Shown here piece by piece: positions 44,377-54,600 of a stretch of 64,000 nucleotides of DNA. The position numbers and the translations under genes were made by a program. Source of the DNA: Xaviernesmea rhizosphaerae (GTDB taxonomy: Bacteria > Pseudomonadota > Alphaproteobacteria > Rhizobiales > Rhizobiaceae); the NCBI RefSeq assembly GCF_001938945.1, contig NZ_MKIO01000031.1, forward strand, positions 248,001 to 312,000, read 5' to 3'. The notes under the pieces were generated by a model that worked only from the letters and a program-made list of their open reading frames with translations, was not told where the DNA came from and ran no database searches. Position 1 is the stretch's first letter. Every line of letters begins with the position of its first letter.

Positions 44377-46361
44377 TCGGCGGCCTCCGCAGAGAGGCGA
44401 GGCCTTGAGGGCGCTTTGGCGGGCACCCCGATCCGCAGCCGGCGATCGCTGAGCGAGACGGCCCCGCCGACCGACATCAGCAGCGCCCCAAGCCAGATGC
44501 AGAGAATCCAGGGCTTCCACCAGATCCGCACCACAACGGCGCCATCATCGCGGGCATCGCCCAGCGAGACATAGAGCTGGCTGAGACCGAAGGTGCGGAT
44601 GCCGGCTTCCGTGGTCGGCATCCTGCGGGCTGTATAGAGCCGCTTGGACGACCAGACCTCGCCAGCCGAAACGCCGCCCTGCCGCAGCAGGAAATGGCCG
44701 CGCTCCTCGGTGAAATTTGGTCCCACCGCCGGGCGCAGCCCGTCAAAGGTCAGGCTGTAGCCGCCGGCCTCCACCGTCTCGCCCCGGCGCATTTCCAGAA
44801 TATGCTCGGTTTGATAGGCGGTTGCCGAGACGATGCCAATCAGTGTCACGCCCAGACCGAAATGCGCAAGCGCTGTGCCGAAACTCGCGCGCGGCAGGCC
44901 AATGAGGCGGCGCAGCGCGACGGAGAAGGCGAGCTTGGCAAAGCCCGCGCGCGTCCCGAGCTCGGCCAGGGCGCCCAGCATCAGGAAGACGCCGAGCCCC
45001 ATCACGAAAGGCGCCAGCACCGGGCCGCCCCACCGCAGATAGAGCATGACGGCCGCAGCGACCAGCGACAGGAGCGCCGCCGCCATCAGCCGTTGCGCCG
45101 CGCCGATCAGATCGCCGCGCTTCCACGCCAGCAGCGGACCGAAGGGCACGGCAAACAGGAGCGGCATCATCAACAGGCCGAAGGTCAGATTGAAGAACGG
45201 CGCACCGACCGAGATCTTGTCGCCGGTGAGCGTTTCCAGCACCAGCGGATAGAGCGTGCCGATCAGCACAGTGGCCGCCGCCGTTGTCAGCAGCAGGTTG
45301 TTGAGCACGAGCGCGCCTTCGCGCGAGATCGGCGCGAACAGGCCGCCGGCCTTCAGCGCGCCGGCGCGCAGCGTGAAGAGCGACAAGGCGCCGCCGATGA
45401 AGATCACGAGAATGGCGAGGATGAAGACGCCGCGCGTCGGATCGGTGGCGAAGGCGTGGACCGAGGTCAACACGCCCGAGCGCACCAGGAAGGTGCCGAG
45501 CAGCGACAGCGAGAAGGTGAGGATCGCCAGCAGGACGGTCCAGATCTTCAAGGCTTCGCGCTTCTCCATGACCAAAGCGGAATGAAGCAGCGCCGTGCCC
45601 GCGAGCCAGGGCATGAAGGAGGCATTCTCTACCGGATCCCAGAACCACCAGCCGCCCCAGCCGAGTTCGTAATAGGCCCAATAGGAGCCCATGGCGATGC
45701 CGAGGGTGAGGAAACTCCAGGCCATCAGCGCCCAGGGCCGCACCCAGCGCGCCCAGGCGGCATCGAGCCGCCCTTCAATCAAGGCGGCGACAGCGAAGGA
45801 AAAGCAGACGGAAAAGCCGACATAGCCGAGATAGAGCAGCGGCGGATGGATCGCCAGGCCGATATCCTGCAGCACCGGATTGAGATCGCTGCCCTCGCCG
45901 GGCGCGGGATCGAGCCGCAGAAAGGGGTTGGAGGTCGCCAGGATGAACAGCGCGAAGGCCGCGGCCAGCGCGGCCTGCACCGAGAGTACCAGCGCCTTCA
46001 GACGCTCGGGCAGATGCGTTCCGAAAAAGGCGACGAGCGCCGAGAAGAAGGAGAGGATCAGCAGCCAGAGGAGCATCGACCCTTCGTGATTGCCCCAGAC
46101 GCCGGAGAAGCGGTAGATCAGCGGCATCTGCGAATGCGAATTCTCGAAGACATTGGCCACCGAGAAATCGGAGGTGACATAGGCGGTCGTCAGCGCACCG
46201 AAGGACAACAGCGTCAGGCCGAAGCCGGCAAAGGCGGCATTGGTGCCCGTACGCATCAGCGCCGAATCAGACGACAGCGCGCCGGCCAGCGGCAGCAGCG
46301 CCTGCAGGATCGCGGTGGCCAGCGCCAGGACCAGGGCATAATGGCCGAGCTCGACGATCAT
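44373..46361 (-). CDS. cycK: Cytochrome c heme lyase subunit CcmF (CycK)
   Basis: A 662-residue, polytopic inner-membrane protein with about fifteen hydrophobic segments that works with CcmH and CcmI to ligate heme to apocytochrome c. The heme-handling WWD motif is [18 protein letters not shown], and histidines flank it (GNHEGSM and [14 protein letters not shown]). Its start overlaps the ccmE stop, and its stop overlaps the ccmH start, both by four bases. All four cycHJKL genes are in one overlapping transcript. Confidence 0.96.
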   Translation of the reverse strand: MIVELGHYALVLALATAILQALLPLAGALSSDSALMRTGTNAAFAGFGLTLLSFGALTTAYVTSDFSVANVFENSHSQMPLIYRFSGVWGNHEGSMLLWLLILSFFSALVAFFGTHLPERLKALVLSVQAALAAAFALFILATSNPFLRLDPAPGEGSDLNPVLQDIGLAIHPPLLYLGYVGFSVCFSFAVAALIEGRLDAAWARWVRPWALMAWSFLTLGIAMGSYWAYYELGWGGWWFWDPVENASFMPWLAGTALLHSALVMEKREALKIWTVLLAILTFSLSLLGTFLVRSGVLTSVHAFATDPTRGVFILAILVIFIGGALSLFTLRAGALKAGGLFAPISREGALVLNNLLLTTAAATVLIGTLYPLVLETLTGDKISVGAPFFNLTFGLLMMPLLFAVPFGPLLAWKRGDLIGAAQRLMAAALLSLVAAAVMLYLRWGGPVLAPFVMGLGVFLMLGALAELGTRAGFAKLAFSVALRRLIGLPRASFGTALAHFGLGVTLIGIVSATAYQTEHILEMRRGETVEAGGYSLTFDGLRPAVGPNFTEERGHFLLRQGGVSAGEVWSSKRLYTARRMPTTEAGIRTFGLSQLYVSLGDARDDGAVVVRIWWKPWILCIWLGALLMSVGGAVSLSDRRLRIGVPAKAPSRPRLSAEAAE

Positions 46362-46807
46362 CGGATGGTCTCCCCGCCGCCGAGCGAGACGCCCTGCGCC
46401 TTCAGCCGGTCGGCCACATCCTTCGGCATATAGGTCTCGTCATGCTTGGCCAGCACGGTATCCGCGACGAAGCTGCCATTCTCCGCCAGCCGCCCTTCGG
46501 CCACGACGCCCTGCCCCTCACGAAAGAGATCCGGCAGGATACCGTCATAGGTGACCGGAACGGCGCCGATCGTATCGGTCACGGTGAAATGGACCAGCGT
46601 GCCCGCGCCGCGCTGCAAGGAGCCGGACTCCACCAGCCCGCCCAGGCGGATGCGCGTGCCGGGTGCCAGATGTGCCTTGGCCAGATCGCCCGGCACATAG
46701 AAATAGGCCACGGCCTGGCTGAAGGCGAAGAGCACGAGCAACACCGCAAGCGCCACGAAGCCGACGCCGCCGGAAATCAGCGCAAGACGCTTCTGTTTGC
46801 GGCTCAT
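46358..46807 (-). CDS. cycJ: Heme chaperone CcmE (CycJ)
   Basis: A 149-residue membrane-anchored periplasmic protein that covalently carries heme. A single membrane anchor lies at about residues 8-31, followed by an OB-fold. The heme-linking His122 and Tyr126 are in [10 protein letters not shown], the H-x3-Y motif of the classical CcmE type. It overlaps ccmI upstream and ccmF downstream by four bases each. Confidence 0.96.
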   Translation of the reverse strand: MSRKQKRLALISGGVGFVALAVLLVLFAFSQAVAYFYVPGDLAKAHLAPGTRIRLGGLVESGSLQRGAGTLVHFTVTDTIGAVPVTYDGILPDLFREGQGVVAEGRLAENGSFVADTVLAKHDETYMPKDVADRLKAQGVSLGGGETIR

Positions 46808-47943
46808 GGTCCCTCCTGCGAAAGCCCGAGCGACTTCGCCAGTGCAATCAGCGCCTGCCCGGCCTCGCCATCGGCGGGGAAGCGGGCAAGCCCCTCCTTG
46901 AGCGCGCTGCGGGCTTCCTCGGGCCGCCCGAGAACCATATAGGAGCGGACGAGCCGCTGCCAGCCTTCGGCATCGTCCGGCCGGGCCTTCAGCCGTGCGG
47001 CCAATCCGCCCACCATGTCCTCGATCATCCGCCGCCGGTCTTCCTCGTTCATCGCGGCCGCGGCGGCAATCTCCTGCTCGCCAGGCCCGGGCGCGGTCAC
47101 CGCGGTCGAAGGCGAGGCATCCGCCGGGCCCAGCCGCGCCAGATGCTGGCGCACCAGGGGCAGCCAGGGAGCGTCGACAGGGGCGGAGGCGGCCAGCTTG
47201 GTGAAGGCGTCGCGGGCAGCTGCAGCCTGGCCGTTCTGCTCCAGACCCAGCGCCAGATAAAAGCGGGTGCGGGGATCATCGGGCGAAAGCGCCGCGCTTC
47301 GTTCAAGCGCTTGGCGCGCCTCCGGCACGACCTGGCCGCCGGCCGCGGCGATCAGGGTCTCGGCAAGGCTCGTCAGGCGTTCGGGCGTCTCGCCGAGATA
47401 TTGTATCGCCTTGCGATAGGCCTCGACCGCCTCTGGGAAACGTCCGCGTCGAGCATAGACGGGAGCCAGAACCTCCCAGCCCGCGCCATCGGCGGGATTG
47501 GCGGCGAGCGCGGCCTCGACACGCGCGATCAGCACTTCGACATCGCCATCCGGGGACGCCAGCCGTGCGGCGAGCGGCTGGTCCGGCAGGTCGGGGCTGC
47601 CCTTGGAAAGATAGATCCCGAGACAGAGCGCGGGCAGGAGAAGCACGATCACAGCCTGCGCAGCCTTGGCTGCCCGCGGCCGTCTGTCCGAATTCGTCTG
47701 GCGCGCCTGCGCATCCGTTGCGGCGATCAGGCGGCGGCCGATCTCGGCGCGGGCGCGCTCGGCATCCTCGGCAGCGATCAGGCCTGCGGCCCTGTCCCGC
47801 TCGATCTCGGCGAGCTGATCGCGATAGACGGCGATGTCGCCGCGCATCTCGATCCCGGACGCAGGCCGGCCGCGCAGCAGAGGCATCAGCAGCGCCATGG
47901 CAACGACAGCGGTGAGAAGCGCGACGAGAACCCAGAAGATCAT
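46804..47943 (-). CDS. cycH: Cytochrome c biogenesis protein CcmI (CycH)
   Basis: A 379-residue protein that delivers apocytochrome c to the CcmF-CcmH complex. Two membrane segments lie near the N-terminus ([18 protein letters not shown] and about residues 95-112). The C-terminal half is a run of TPR-like repeats ([40 protein letters not shown]). The ATG at 47943 begins the first membrane helix. It overlaps ccmE by four bases and opens the operon. Confidence 0.94.
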   Translation of the reverse strand: MIFWVLVALLTAVVAMALLMPLLRGRPASGIEMRGDIAVYRDQLAEIERDRAAGLIAAEDAERARAEIGRRLIAATDAQARQTNSDRRPRAAKAAQAVIVLLLPALCLGIYLSKGSPDLPDQPLAARLASPDGDVEVLIARVEAALAANPADGAGWEVLAPVYARRGRFPEAVEAYRKAIQYLGETPERLTSLAETLIAAAGGQVVPEARQALERSAALSPDDPRTRFYLALGLEQNGQAAAARDAFTKLAASAPVDAPWLPLVRQHLARLGPADASPSTAVTAPGPGEQEIAAAAAMNEEDRRRMIEDMVGGLAARLKARPDDAEGWQRLVRSYMVLGRPEEARSALKEGLARFPADGEAGQALIALAKSLGLSQEGP

Positions 47944-48022
47944 GCGGCAGTCATAGACCGGTTGGCGTGCGCACTCCACGCATGGCGGTGCGCCTCAAGC
48001 AAACGTGACGCGCGAGCAGCCG

Positions 48023-48529
48023 TCACAACGGTGTCCAAGTCCCGTCGCCATTGCGGCAGGCCACGCCGCGCGCCACCTGCTCGCGGTCGTCAATGGTGAC
48101 GGTGTGGGTCAACTGCCGGCAGTTCTGCGAGCCGACCTGATAGGGTGCCGCGGCAACGATGGTTCCGCTTGCCCCCTTGCCTTCCCATTCGACCTCCTGG
48201 CCGCTGGGTGTGCCCTCAAGAGCGCGATACTCTGCCGTCAGCGCTCTCTGATGATCGGCCGTCGAAAGCTTCAAGCCCTTGATCTCCCCGACGATCCCAG
48301 GACCGAGCGCGGCGAGATAGGTCGAGGCGGCCGCGGCCCCCGTATTGACGCCGACCAAGGACGACTTGTTGGCGCCGGCCCCGCAGCCCGACAGTGTCAG
48401 GCAGAGGCCGAGAAACGGAAAGAGCGAAAACCCGGCCGGGCGCAGCGCCCGGACGTGCGGGGCCGTCCCGGTCGAAAACAGATTTCCCGCCGTCGCATTC
48501 TGCCCGATCGTCACGTCCTGCAACCTCAT
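48023..48529 (-). CDS. Surface-antigen-like lipoprotein
   Basis: A 168-residue protein with a lipobox LTLSGCGAGAN (Cys about residue 50) preceded by a long n-region, then a Lys/Ser-rich segment and a C-terminal domain ending DREQVARGVACRNGDGTWTPL, the ending of the 17-kDa surface-antigen/RT0821-type family (Cys-Arg-...-Asp-Gly-x-Trp). The start at 48529 has AGGA nine bases upstream; the unusually long n-region leaves some doubt. It sits between feuQ and the cycHJKL operon on the same strand. Probably an outer-membrane lipoprotein. Confidence 0.78.
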   Translation of the reverse strand: MRLQDVTIGQNATAGNLFSTGTAPHVRALRPAGFSLFPFLGLCLTLSGCGAGANKSSLVGVNTGAAAASTYLAALGPGIVGEIKGLKLSTADHQRALTAEYRALEGTPSGQEVEWEGKGASGTIVAAAPYQVGSQNCRQLTHTVTIDDREQVARGVACRNGDGTWTPL

Positions 48530-48684
48530 TGTCAATGTCCTGCGCCTTGTCGCATCTGTTGGCGGCGCAAACAAGTTGCGCGCACCAGAAGATACAGGCC
48601 CATGCCTGCCTTCCGGGCGTTCCGCAGGCCGCCTGTTTCCCTTTCGCAACAGAGGCTTGTCGTCTTGCGGCCGGCGCCTGCCGG

Positions 48685-50079
48685 TCACGACACGCCCGGC
48701 AGCACCAGCGTCGCCTTGAGCCCGCCGCCTTCTCCGCGCGCCAAGCCGAAGGCGCCGTGATACTCGCTGGCGATCTCGCGCACGATCGACAGGCCGAGCC
48801 CGGTGCCGGGCTTGCTCTCATCGAGGCGCTTGCCGCGCTTGATCGCCAGCGCGATCTGCTCGGTCGTCAGCCCCGGTCCGTCATCCTCCACGTCGATCAC
48901 GATCCAGCTGCGCCGCGCGCTGTCCTGGCCCGCCGGGGCTTCCGGGGCCGGCATGGCAGTGATCCGCACCTCATTGACGGCATAGCGGGCAGCGTTTTCC
49001 AGGAGATTGCCGACCGTCTCCTCCACATCCTGCTGCTCCATGGCCAGCGTCAGGCCGGGGGGAGACACGGTCAGGACGAAGCTGCGCTCGGGATTGAGCC
49101 GGCGCATGACGCGCACCAGACGCTCCAGCGCCGCCTCGACATCCGTGCGCGCCAGCACCGATTCGCGTTGCGCGGCGATGCGGGCGCGGTTGAGATAGGT
49201 CTGCACCTGCGTCTGCATGGCATCCGCCTGCGCCCGTAGGAGCTCGCCATGCGGCGCCTCCAGCACGCGCGCCTCATTCATCAGCACCGCGATCGGCGTT
49301 TTCAGCGAATGGGCGAGATTGCCCACCTGCATGCGCGCGCGCTCGACAATGCGCCGGTTGCTCTCGATCAGCGCGTTGATCTCGCTGGCTAGAGGCTGGA
49401 TCTCCCGCGGAAACTCGCCATCCAGCCGCTCGCTCTCGCCCGCGCGGATCTTTTCCAGCGATCGGCGGGCCTGATCGAGCGGGCGCAGGCCGAAAAGGAT
49501 CGCCAGGGCATTCATCCCAAGCCCGCCGAAGCCGAAGATCGACAAAGCGAGATAGAGATTGCGGTTGAAGTCGTTGATGTCGCTTTCCAGCACATTGCGG
49601 TTGCCCGCGACACGAAAGCGGGCGGTGTGCCCCTGAATGTCGAGCACGACCTCGGTCTCGGCCACCTCCACCTCGTTGTTGAACGAATCGCGGGTGGTGT
49701 AGAAGCGCTCATAGCGGATGTCGAAAGGCACTTTGTCGACGCTGACGATCGGCAGCTTGCCGGTGCCGAGCGACGTGGAGACGAGCGGCGGCGTATTGAA
49801 CTCGCCGATCGGCTCGACGATCCAGTACCAGCCCGTCTGCGGCTGGGAGAAGCGCAGGTCGCCCAGCTGCGGGCTGCCGGCCAGCTGCTGGTTTTCATTG
49901 ACCACGATGGAGTTGATGACGTTGTAGAGCTGGGCGCGCAGGAGATCCTGGAAGCCGCGCTCCGAGCCCTGGCGGTACAGCGCCGAGATGACGATACCGA
50001 TCACGACAAGCGACGAGACCGCCCAGATGGTCGAGACGAGCAGAACGCGGGCAGTGAGCGATTGTGGGCGCAGCATCAT
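48685..50079 (-). CDS. feuQ: FeuQ-like sensor histidine kinase
   Basis: A 464-residue membrane sensor kinase. Membrane segments at about 12-33 and 175-196 flank a periplasmic domain of about 140 residues. The HisKA-like box is GNLAHSLKTPIAVL, HATPase has VGNLLENAARYAV, DDGPGL and GTGLGLSIVREIA. It is 40 bp downstream of the response-regulator gene. The order feuN-feuP-feuQ is as in Sinorhizobium meliloti, where FeuQ/FeuP control cyclic-glucan export and osmo-adaptation and are essential for symbiosis. Identity is based on gene order and size rather than on a search. Confidence 0.85.
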   Translation of the reverse strand: MMLRPQSLTARVLLVSTIWAVSSLVVIGIVISALYRQGSERGFQDLLRAQLYNVINSIVVNENQQLAGSPQLGDLRFSQPQTGWYWIVEPIGEFNTPPLVSTSLGTGKLPIVSVDKVPFDIRYERFYTTRDSFNNEVEVAETEVVLDIQGHTARFRVAGNRNVLESDINDFNRNLYLALSIFGFGGLGMNALAILFGLRPLDQARRSLEKIRAGESERLDGEFPREIQPLASEINALIESNRRIVERARMQVGNLAHSLKTPIAVLMNEARVLEAPHGELLRAQADAMQTQVQTYLNRARIAAQRESVLARTDVEAALERLVRVMRRLNPERSFVLTVSPPGLTLAMEQQDVEETVGNLLENAARYAVNEVRITAMPAPEAPAGQDSARRSWIVIDVEDDGPGLTTEQIALAIKRGKRLDESKPGTGLGLSIVREIASEYHGAFGLARGEGGGLKATLVLPGVS

Positions 50080-50119
50080 CGGCGCAGCGCTCCGCCCGTC
50101 CGGCCCCGGCGCGCTGACG

Positions 50120-50806
50120 TCACGGTCTGGCGTCCTTGCCGGCCGCGCCCGGCGCCTGCATGCGATAGCCCAGACCCCGCACGGTTTCGATCAGATCATT
50201 GCCGATCTTCTTGCGCAGTCGCCCGACAAAAACCTCGATCGTATTGGAATCTCGGTCGAAATCCTGATCGTACATATGTTCGACAAGCTCGGTGCGAGAG
50301 ACGACCTGACCCATGTGATGCATGAGATAGGAGAGAAGGCGGAATTCGTGCGAGGTCAGCTTCAGCGCCACGCCGTTCATCGTCGCCTTGGAACCCTTCG
50401 TGTCGAGCCGCACCGGGCCGCAGACGATCTCGGAGGTGGCATGGCCGGCCGCACGGCGAATGAGCGCGCGGATGCGGGCCAGCACTTCCTCGACATGGAA
50501 CGGCTTGGTCACATAGTCGTCAGCGCCGGCGTCAATACCCGCGACCTTGTCGCTCCAGCGATCGCGTGCCGTGAGAATCAGCACCGGCATGACCTTTCCA
50601 TCCGCCCGCCACTTTTCCAGAACGGTGATGCCGTCCATTTCCGGCAGGCCGATGTCAAGAATGATGGCATCGTAGGGCTCGCTGTCGCCAAGATAATGCC
50701 CCTCTTCCCCGTCGAAGGCTTGGTCGACGACATAGCCCGCTTCCTTCAGGGTATCGGCCAGCTGGCGATTGAGATTGGCGTCATCCTCGACGACCAGAAT
50801 ACGCAT
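50120..50806 (-). CDS. feuP: FeuP-like OmpR-family response regulator
   Basis: A 228-residue regulator with receiver Asp51 in YDAIILDIGLPEMDG, LTARDRWSDKVAG and Lys of DDYVTKPFHVEE. The C-terminal winged helix reads KLTSHEFRLLSYLMHHMG, VEHMYDQDFDRDSNTIEVFV and ETVRGLGYRM. The ATG at 50806 has GAGAAGAG upstream; a longer reading adds an unlikely basic tail. FeuP is phosphorylated by FeuQ; the upstream small gene feuN, 114 bp away, encodes a periplasmic protein that holds FeuQ in check in S. meliloti. Confidence 0.88.
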   Translation of the reverse strand: MRILVVEDDANLNRQLADTLKEAGYVVDQAFDGEEGHYLGDSEPYDAIILDIGLPEMDGITVLEKWRADGKVMPVLILTARDRWSDKVAGIDAGADDYVTKPFHVEEVLARIRALIRRAAGHATSEIVCGPVRLDTKGSKATMNGVALKLTSHEFRLLSYLMHHMGQVVSRTELVEHMYDQDFDRDSNTIEVFVGRLRKKIGNDLIETVRGLGYRMQAPGAAGKDARP

Positions 50807-50920
50807 GGCGGAACTCTTCTCTTCATGTCGGCGGCCCCTGGCCGCCCGGTGCCACCGCAAGGGAGGCGTCAACTAAGCTATAAGGTCGCGCGGCGGAATT
50901 GGAAGACGAAAAGCCTGCCC

Positions 50921-51175
50921 TCACATCGGCACGCGCACGGTCATCTTCTTCGGCCGGCCGCCATTGCCGGGAATGAGAACGGTGATGATGCACTTGCCGT
51001 CGCCGGTCGGCTGTGCGGACAGAAGCTCACCGCCGGTTTCCGAAATCACCTGGGCGGCAGCCGCACTGCAATCGGAGGCCGAGACCTTGAGGATCGGCGG
51101 CGGCACGTCGACATTGTGCGGCGGGGCACCGGTAAGGCCCGCGGCAAGCGTCGCGATGAGCAGGGGAGACGACAT
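50921..51175 (-). CDS. feuN: FeuN-like small periplasmic regulator of FeuPQ
   Basis: An 84-residue protein with a signal peptide, MSSPLLIATLAAGLTGAPPH, and a short mature domain with two Cys (KVSASDCSAAAAQVI and GDGKCIITVLIPG) that may form a disulfide. It ends GGRPKKMTVRVPM. It sits immediately upstream of feuP and has the size and export signal of S. meliloti FeuN, which binds the periplasmic part of FeuQ and whose loss causes lethal overactivation of the pair. I infer identity from these features and the locus. Confidence 0.85.
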   Translation of the reverse strand: MSSPLLIATLAAGLTGAPPHNVDVPPPILKVSASDCSAAAAQVISETGGELLSAQPTGDGKCIITVLIPGNGGRPKKMTVRVPM

Positions 51176-51362
51176 GAACGCACTTTCCACGAAGGGCCGG
51201 TTTATGAGGATTTGATAGCGAAACCTGTCTGAATGGCAAATGAATGTGGAATGATCCTCTCGCCGCGATGCTGTTTCCGACCCCGCGCAGCTTTCCCGCG
51301 CGAGGCCGGATCTGGGACTCGGGCGTTTTGCGACAAGCCCGCCCCATGCGGAGATGAGAGCG

Positions 51363-51569
51363 CTAGACAAGCCGATGGCGCGCCCGCACCCGCCCGTAGA
51401 GCGCCAGAATTCCACCGGCCGCGCCCGCCAAGGTGCTCAGGCCATCCACCAGGCCAAGCTGATCATCCGCCTCCAGCGTGTAGCCGGCAAGATGCGCGAC
51501 CGACGCCAGGATGGCGACGATCCCGCCCCAGACGGTGCGGGAGGCATACCAGTTCTTTTCCTCTGTCAT
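51363..51569 (-). CDS. Holin-like small membrane protein
   Basis: A 68-residue protein, MTEEKNWYASRTVWGGIVAI, with one clear membrane segment at 13-33 and a second weaker one near 45-60, and a basic C-terminus (RVRARHRLV). YASRTVWGG and AHLAGYTL with a membrane helix resemble phage holin-like proteins. AGGAG is seven bases before the second ATG. It lies 37 bp after the tail-tip gene on the same strand, consistent with the last gene of the GTA cluster and a role in lysis. Confidence 0.7.
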   Translation of the reverse strand: MTEEKNWYASRTVWGGIVAILASVAHLAGYTLEADDQLGLVDGLSTLAGAAGGILALYGRVRARHRLV

Positions 51570-51605
51570 CATGTCACTCCTTTGTGAAACACGCATTTGT
51601 GGATC

Positions 51606-54600
51606 TCAGGGAAAAAGCACGGCCTCGGCCGGCAAGCCGGCGGAGACGACACGCCCGACCTGCCGGATGCGCAGCCGGAGCCGGTCCTGCCGGCCGCTCC
51701 AGTCGGCCAGTTCATCGGCCTGGCTGTAGAGGAAGGCCGGGGTCGTCACCGTCACCGTGCGGCGCAGTGCGCCCTCGTCCGACAGCAGCTCCACCCGGTA
51801 GCGCTCCTGGGGCTCATCGAAAGGAATATCGCCATCCGCCCAGGCATCCCCGTCCAGCCGGCCGCAGCGAATCCAGCTGATCAGCACGTCGCCATCGGCT
51901 TGGCGCTCGGCGCGCAAATGCACCGGCGCCAGCGGCGTCGAGGCACGCAGCCCGCCGGTGAAGGAGAAGGGCGCGGGGGCGGCGGAGGCGGCGCCCAGAC
52001 CATCGGCCACCCACCAGAGCGGCCGGCCGACCTCGTCGGCCGTCAGGCCGCAGGGCGGCACTGCGGCGTCCAGGCGAATGACGCGGGCGCCGGCGGAAGC
52101 GCCCGCCGCCATGGCATCGGTGCTGCCGCCCAATCCACGCAGAAGGCCGGAAAGCTGCCAGCGGCCGGCCGCGACTTCTTCCGCCGTCAGAAAGGACAGG
52201 ACCTCCCAGGCGCCATTGCGCGCCTGGACGGCAAGCCGATTCGCACCGTTCAGGAGCGCGAGCATGACGACCGATTCGCAGGCGCCGGCGCGCAGGTCGA
52301 TGGTCATGGTCGTCGGCATCAACCGGCCCGCAACGCCGGAGGGCAGCGGTTCGGCGAGGCTGCCGAGCGTGGCGGGCCGGTTGAGGTTCTGGCGGACGGC
52401 GAAATCCTCGCGCACCGGCGAGACGGAAAGCACCGCGCGCCGCCAGGGCCGGGCGAAAACGGCGATGCGGGCGAAATCCTGCGGCGCACCGGGCTCGAAG
52501 GGCGGCAGGTCCATGGGCACGACCAGCGGCGCATAGCCCCGGGCCGCATCACGGCCGGAGGCCGCGCGCCGCTGCGGCCGCTCCGGCGCACCGGGCTTGG
52601 CAGGGACAAAGGCCCTGGTATCGACGCGGCGCACCGCGCCGTCCTCGATGCGTTCGATGCGAAAGACGCCTTCGGGCCCCGGCGCAAGGGTAATGCAATC
52701 GCCCGGCTCCATGGCCAGAACATTCGGGCCGAGCGCAAAGCTCAGCCGCCGGCCGGAGGCCTGATGATCCCTCAGCGCCATCTCGACGGCGGCCGCGGCC
52801 GCTTCGGCATGCAGGACCCCGGCAACGGACAGCGCCAGCACGCGCGAATTGGCCGCCAGCGGCGCCAGCGCCCGAGCCGTGCCCCGGCCGTAACCCGTAT
52901 CGGGATCGAGATAGTCCAGCACCGCCGCGCCGGAGAGTTCGCTGTCATGGGCGCGGGTCTCGATGAAGGCCGGCTCGTCCGGCTGCTCGGCCAGCACGTC
53001 GAGCGTCACGGGCGGCCCGGCGCAGAGCAGCCGGCTGCGGAAGGCAAGACGCTCGCCCCGCTCGACCGCATCCAGGCAGAACGCCGCCATCAGCGGCTCG
53101 ATCAGCGTCCGCGCGGAGCCCTGCTCGGCTTTGACATAGCCGATGAGATCGCCCGAGACCGCCTCTGTATCGGCGGCATCGAAACCATGATCGGCCAGGA
53201 GCACTGCGAGGATATCGGGCAGCGTTCCCGCGCCCAGACGGCCGTTCAGCCAATGGCCGGTGCGCCAGTTGTCGCCATCGGCAAACAGCGCCGTCTGCTG
53301 CGGAAAGGCCGGGAAGGCGCGCGCATCCCAGGTCCAGAGAAAGATGTGGGCGGGATCGACGGCGCGGGGGCCAGGGCGGCCTGCCCAATAGGCCAGATGC
53401 GCCTCCAGAAAGCGGCGCTGCGTCAGGTCATCACGCCGGCCGGTGGAAAAATAGGGAGCAGCGCTTTCGGCCGATTTCGGATCGAGGAAAACATTGGGCT
53501 GGTTCGCCCCCTTGTCGATCGCCGGGCAGCCGAGTTCCGTGAACCAGATCGGCTTCATGCGCGCCACCCAGGCGGTAGGCGCGGCGACCTCTTGCCCGTT
53601 CACGCGGTCATAATGCGCGCTCGCCCACCAGGCCTCGATATCCTTGACGCGGAAAGTCCAGGGCTTAGCCGCGCCACCATCCGTGATCGGCACGCGCCGG
53701 CGCTCGCGCCGCGCCGCCGCATCGGGATAATACCAGTCGAAGCCTTCGCCGCCGGCAATCATCGCCGTCATCGCCGCGCGGTCGGCGGCCAGCCGGAAGC
53801 CGTCGGGATTGCCTTGCGCCACATCCTCGTCGCGCCAGTCGGCGAGCGGCATGTAATTGTCGATGCCGACCGCGTCGATCATGGGCGATGCCCAGAGAGG
53901 ATCGAGATGGTAGAGGACGTCGCCGGATCCATCCTGGGGATGATAGCCGAAATATTCCGTCCAGTCGGCGCCATAGGTGAGCTTAACGCCTGCCCCGAGC
54001 ACGGCGCGCACATCGCTCGCCAGATCGATCAGCGCCTCGACGAAGGGAAAGGCGCCGGCACTGTCGCGCAGCACCGTCAGCCCAACCAGCTCGGAACCGA
54101 TCAGCATGGCCTCGACGCCACCGGCGCGTTTGACCAGCATGGCCGCATGCAGCACCATCCGGCGATAGCCCTCATCCTGCGCGCTGCAGCGGATCTCTCC
54201 ATCGACGATGGTGAAGTCGCTCGCGTCCGCCGCCCCCATGAAACGAACAATTTCGCCGCGCAGGGCCGCCGTGCCGTCCGTCGTGCCCGGCCGGCCGGGC
54301 GCAATGGCGCTGGTGATGCGCCCGCGCCATGGAAAAGCCGCCTGCGCGCCCGCGCCATAGGGGTCCGGCAGGTTGTTGTTCGCGGGGATGTCCATCATCA
54401 GAAAGGGGTAGAGGACGACTTTCAGCCCGCGCGCCTTGAGATCGGCGATGGCAGCGATCACCGAGGCATCCGATGGCGTGCCGCCATAGGCCGGACTGCC
54501 GCCGGCCCCGGTGATGGGATGCGCCTGTGAGCGCGTGAGGCCCGCCACGCGCCAGGCCGAGGATTCGCCCTCCCGCTTCGGAGTCTCCACGCCGGGAAGG

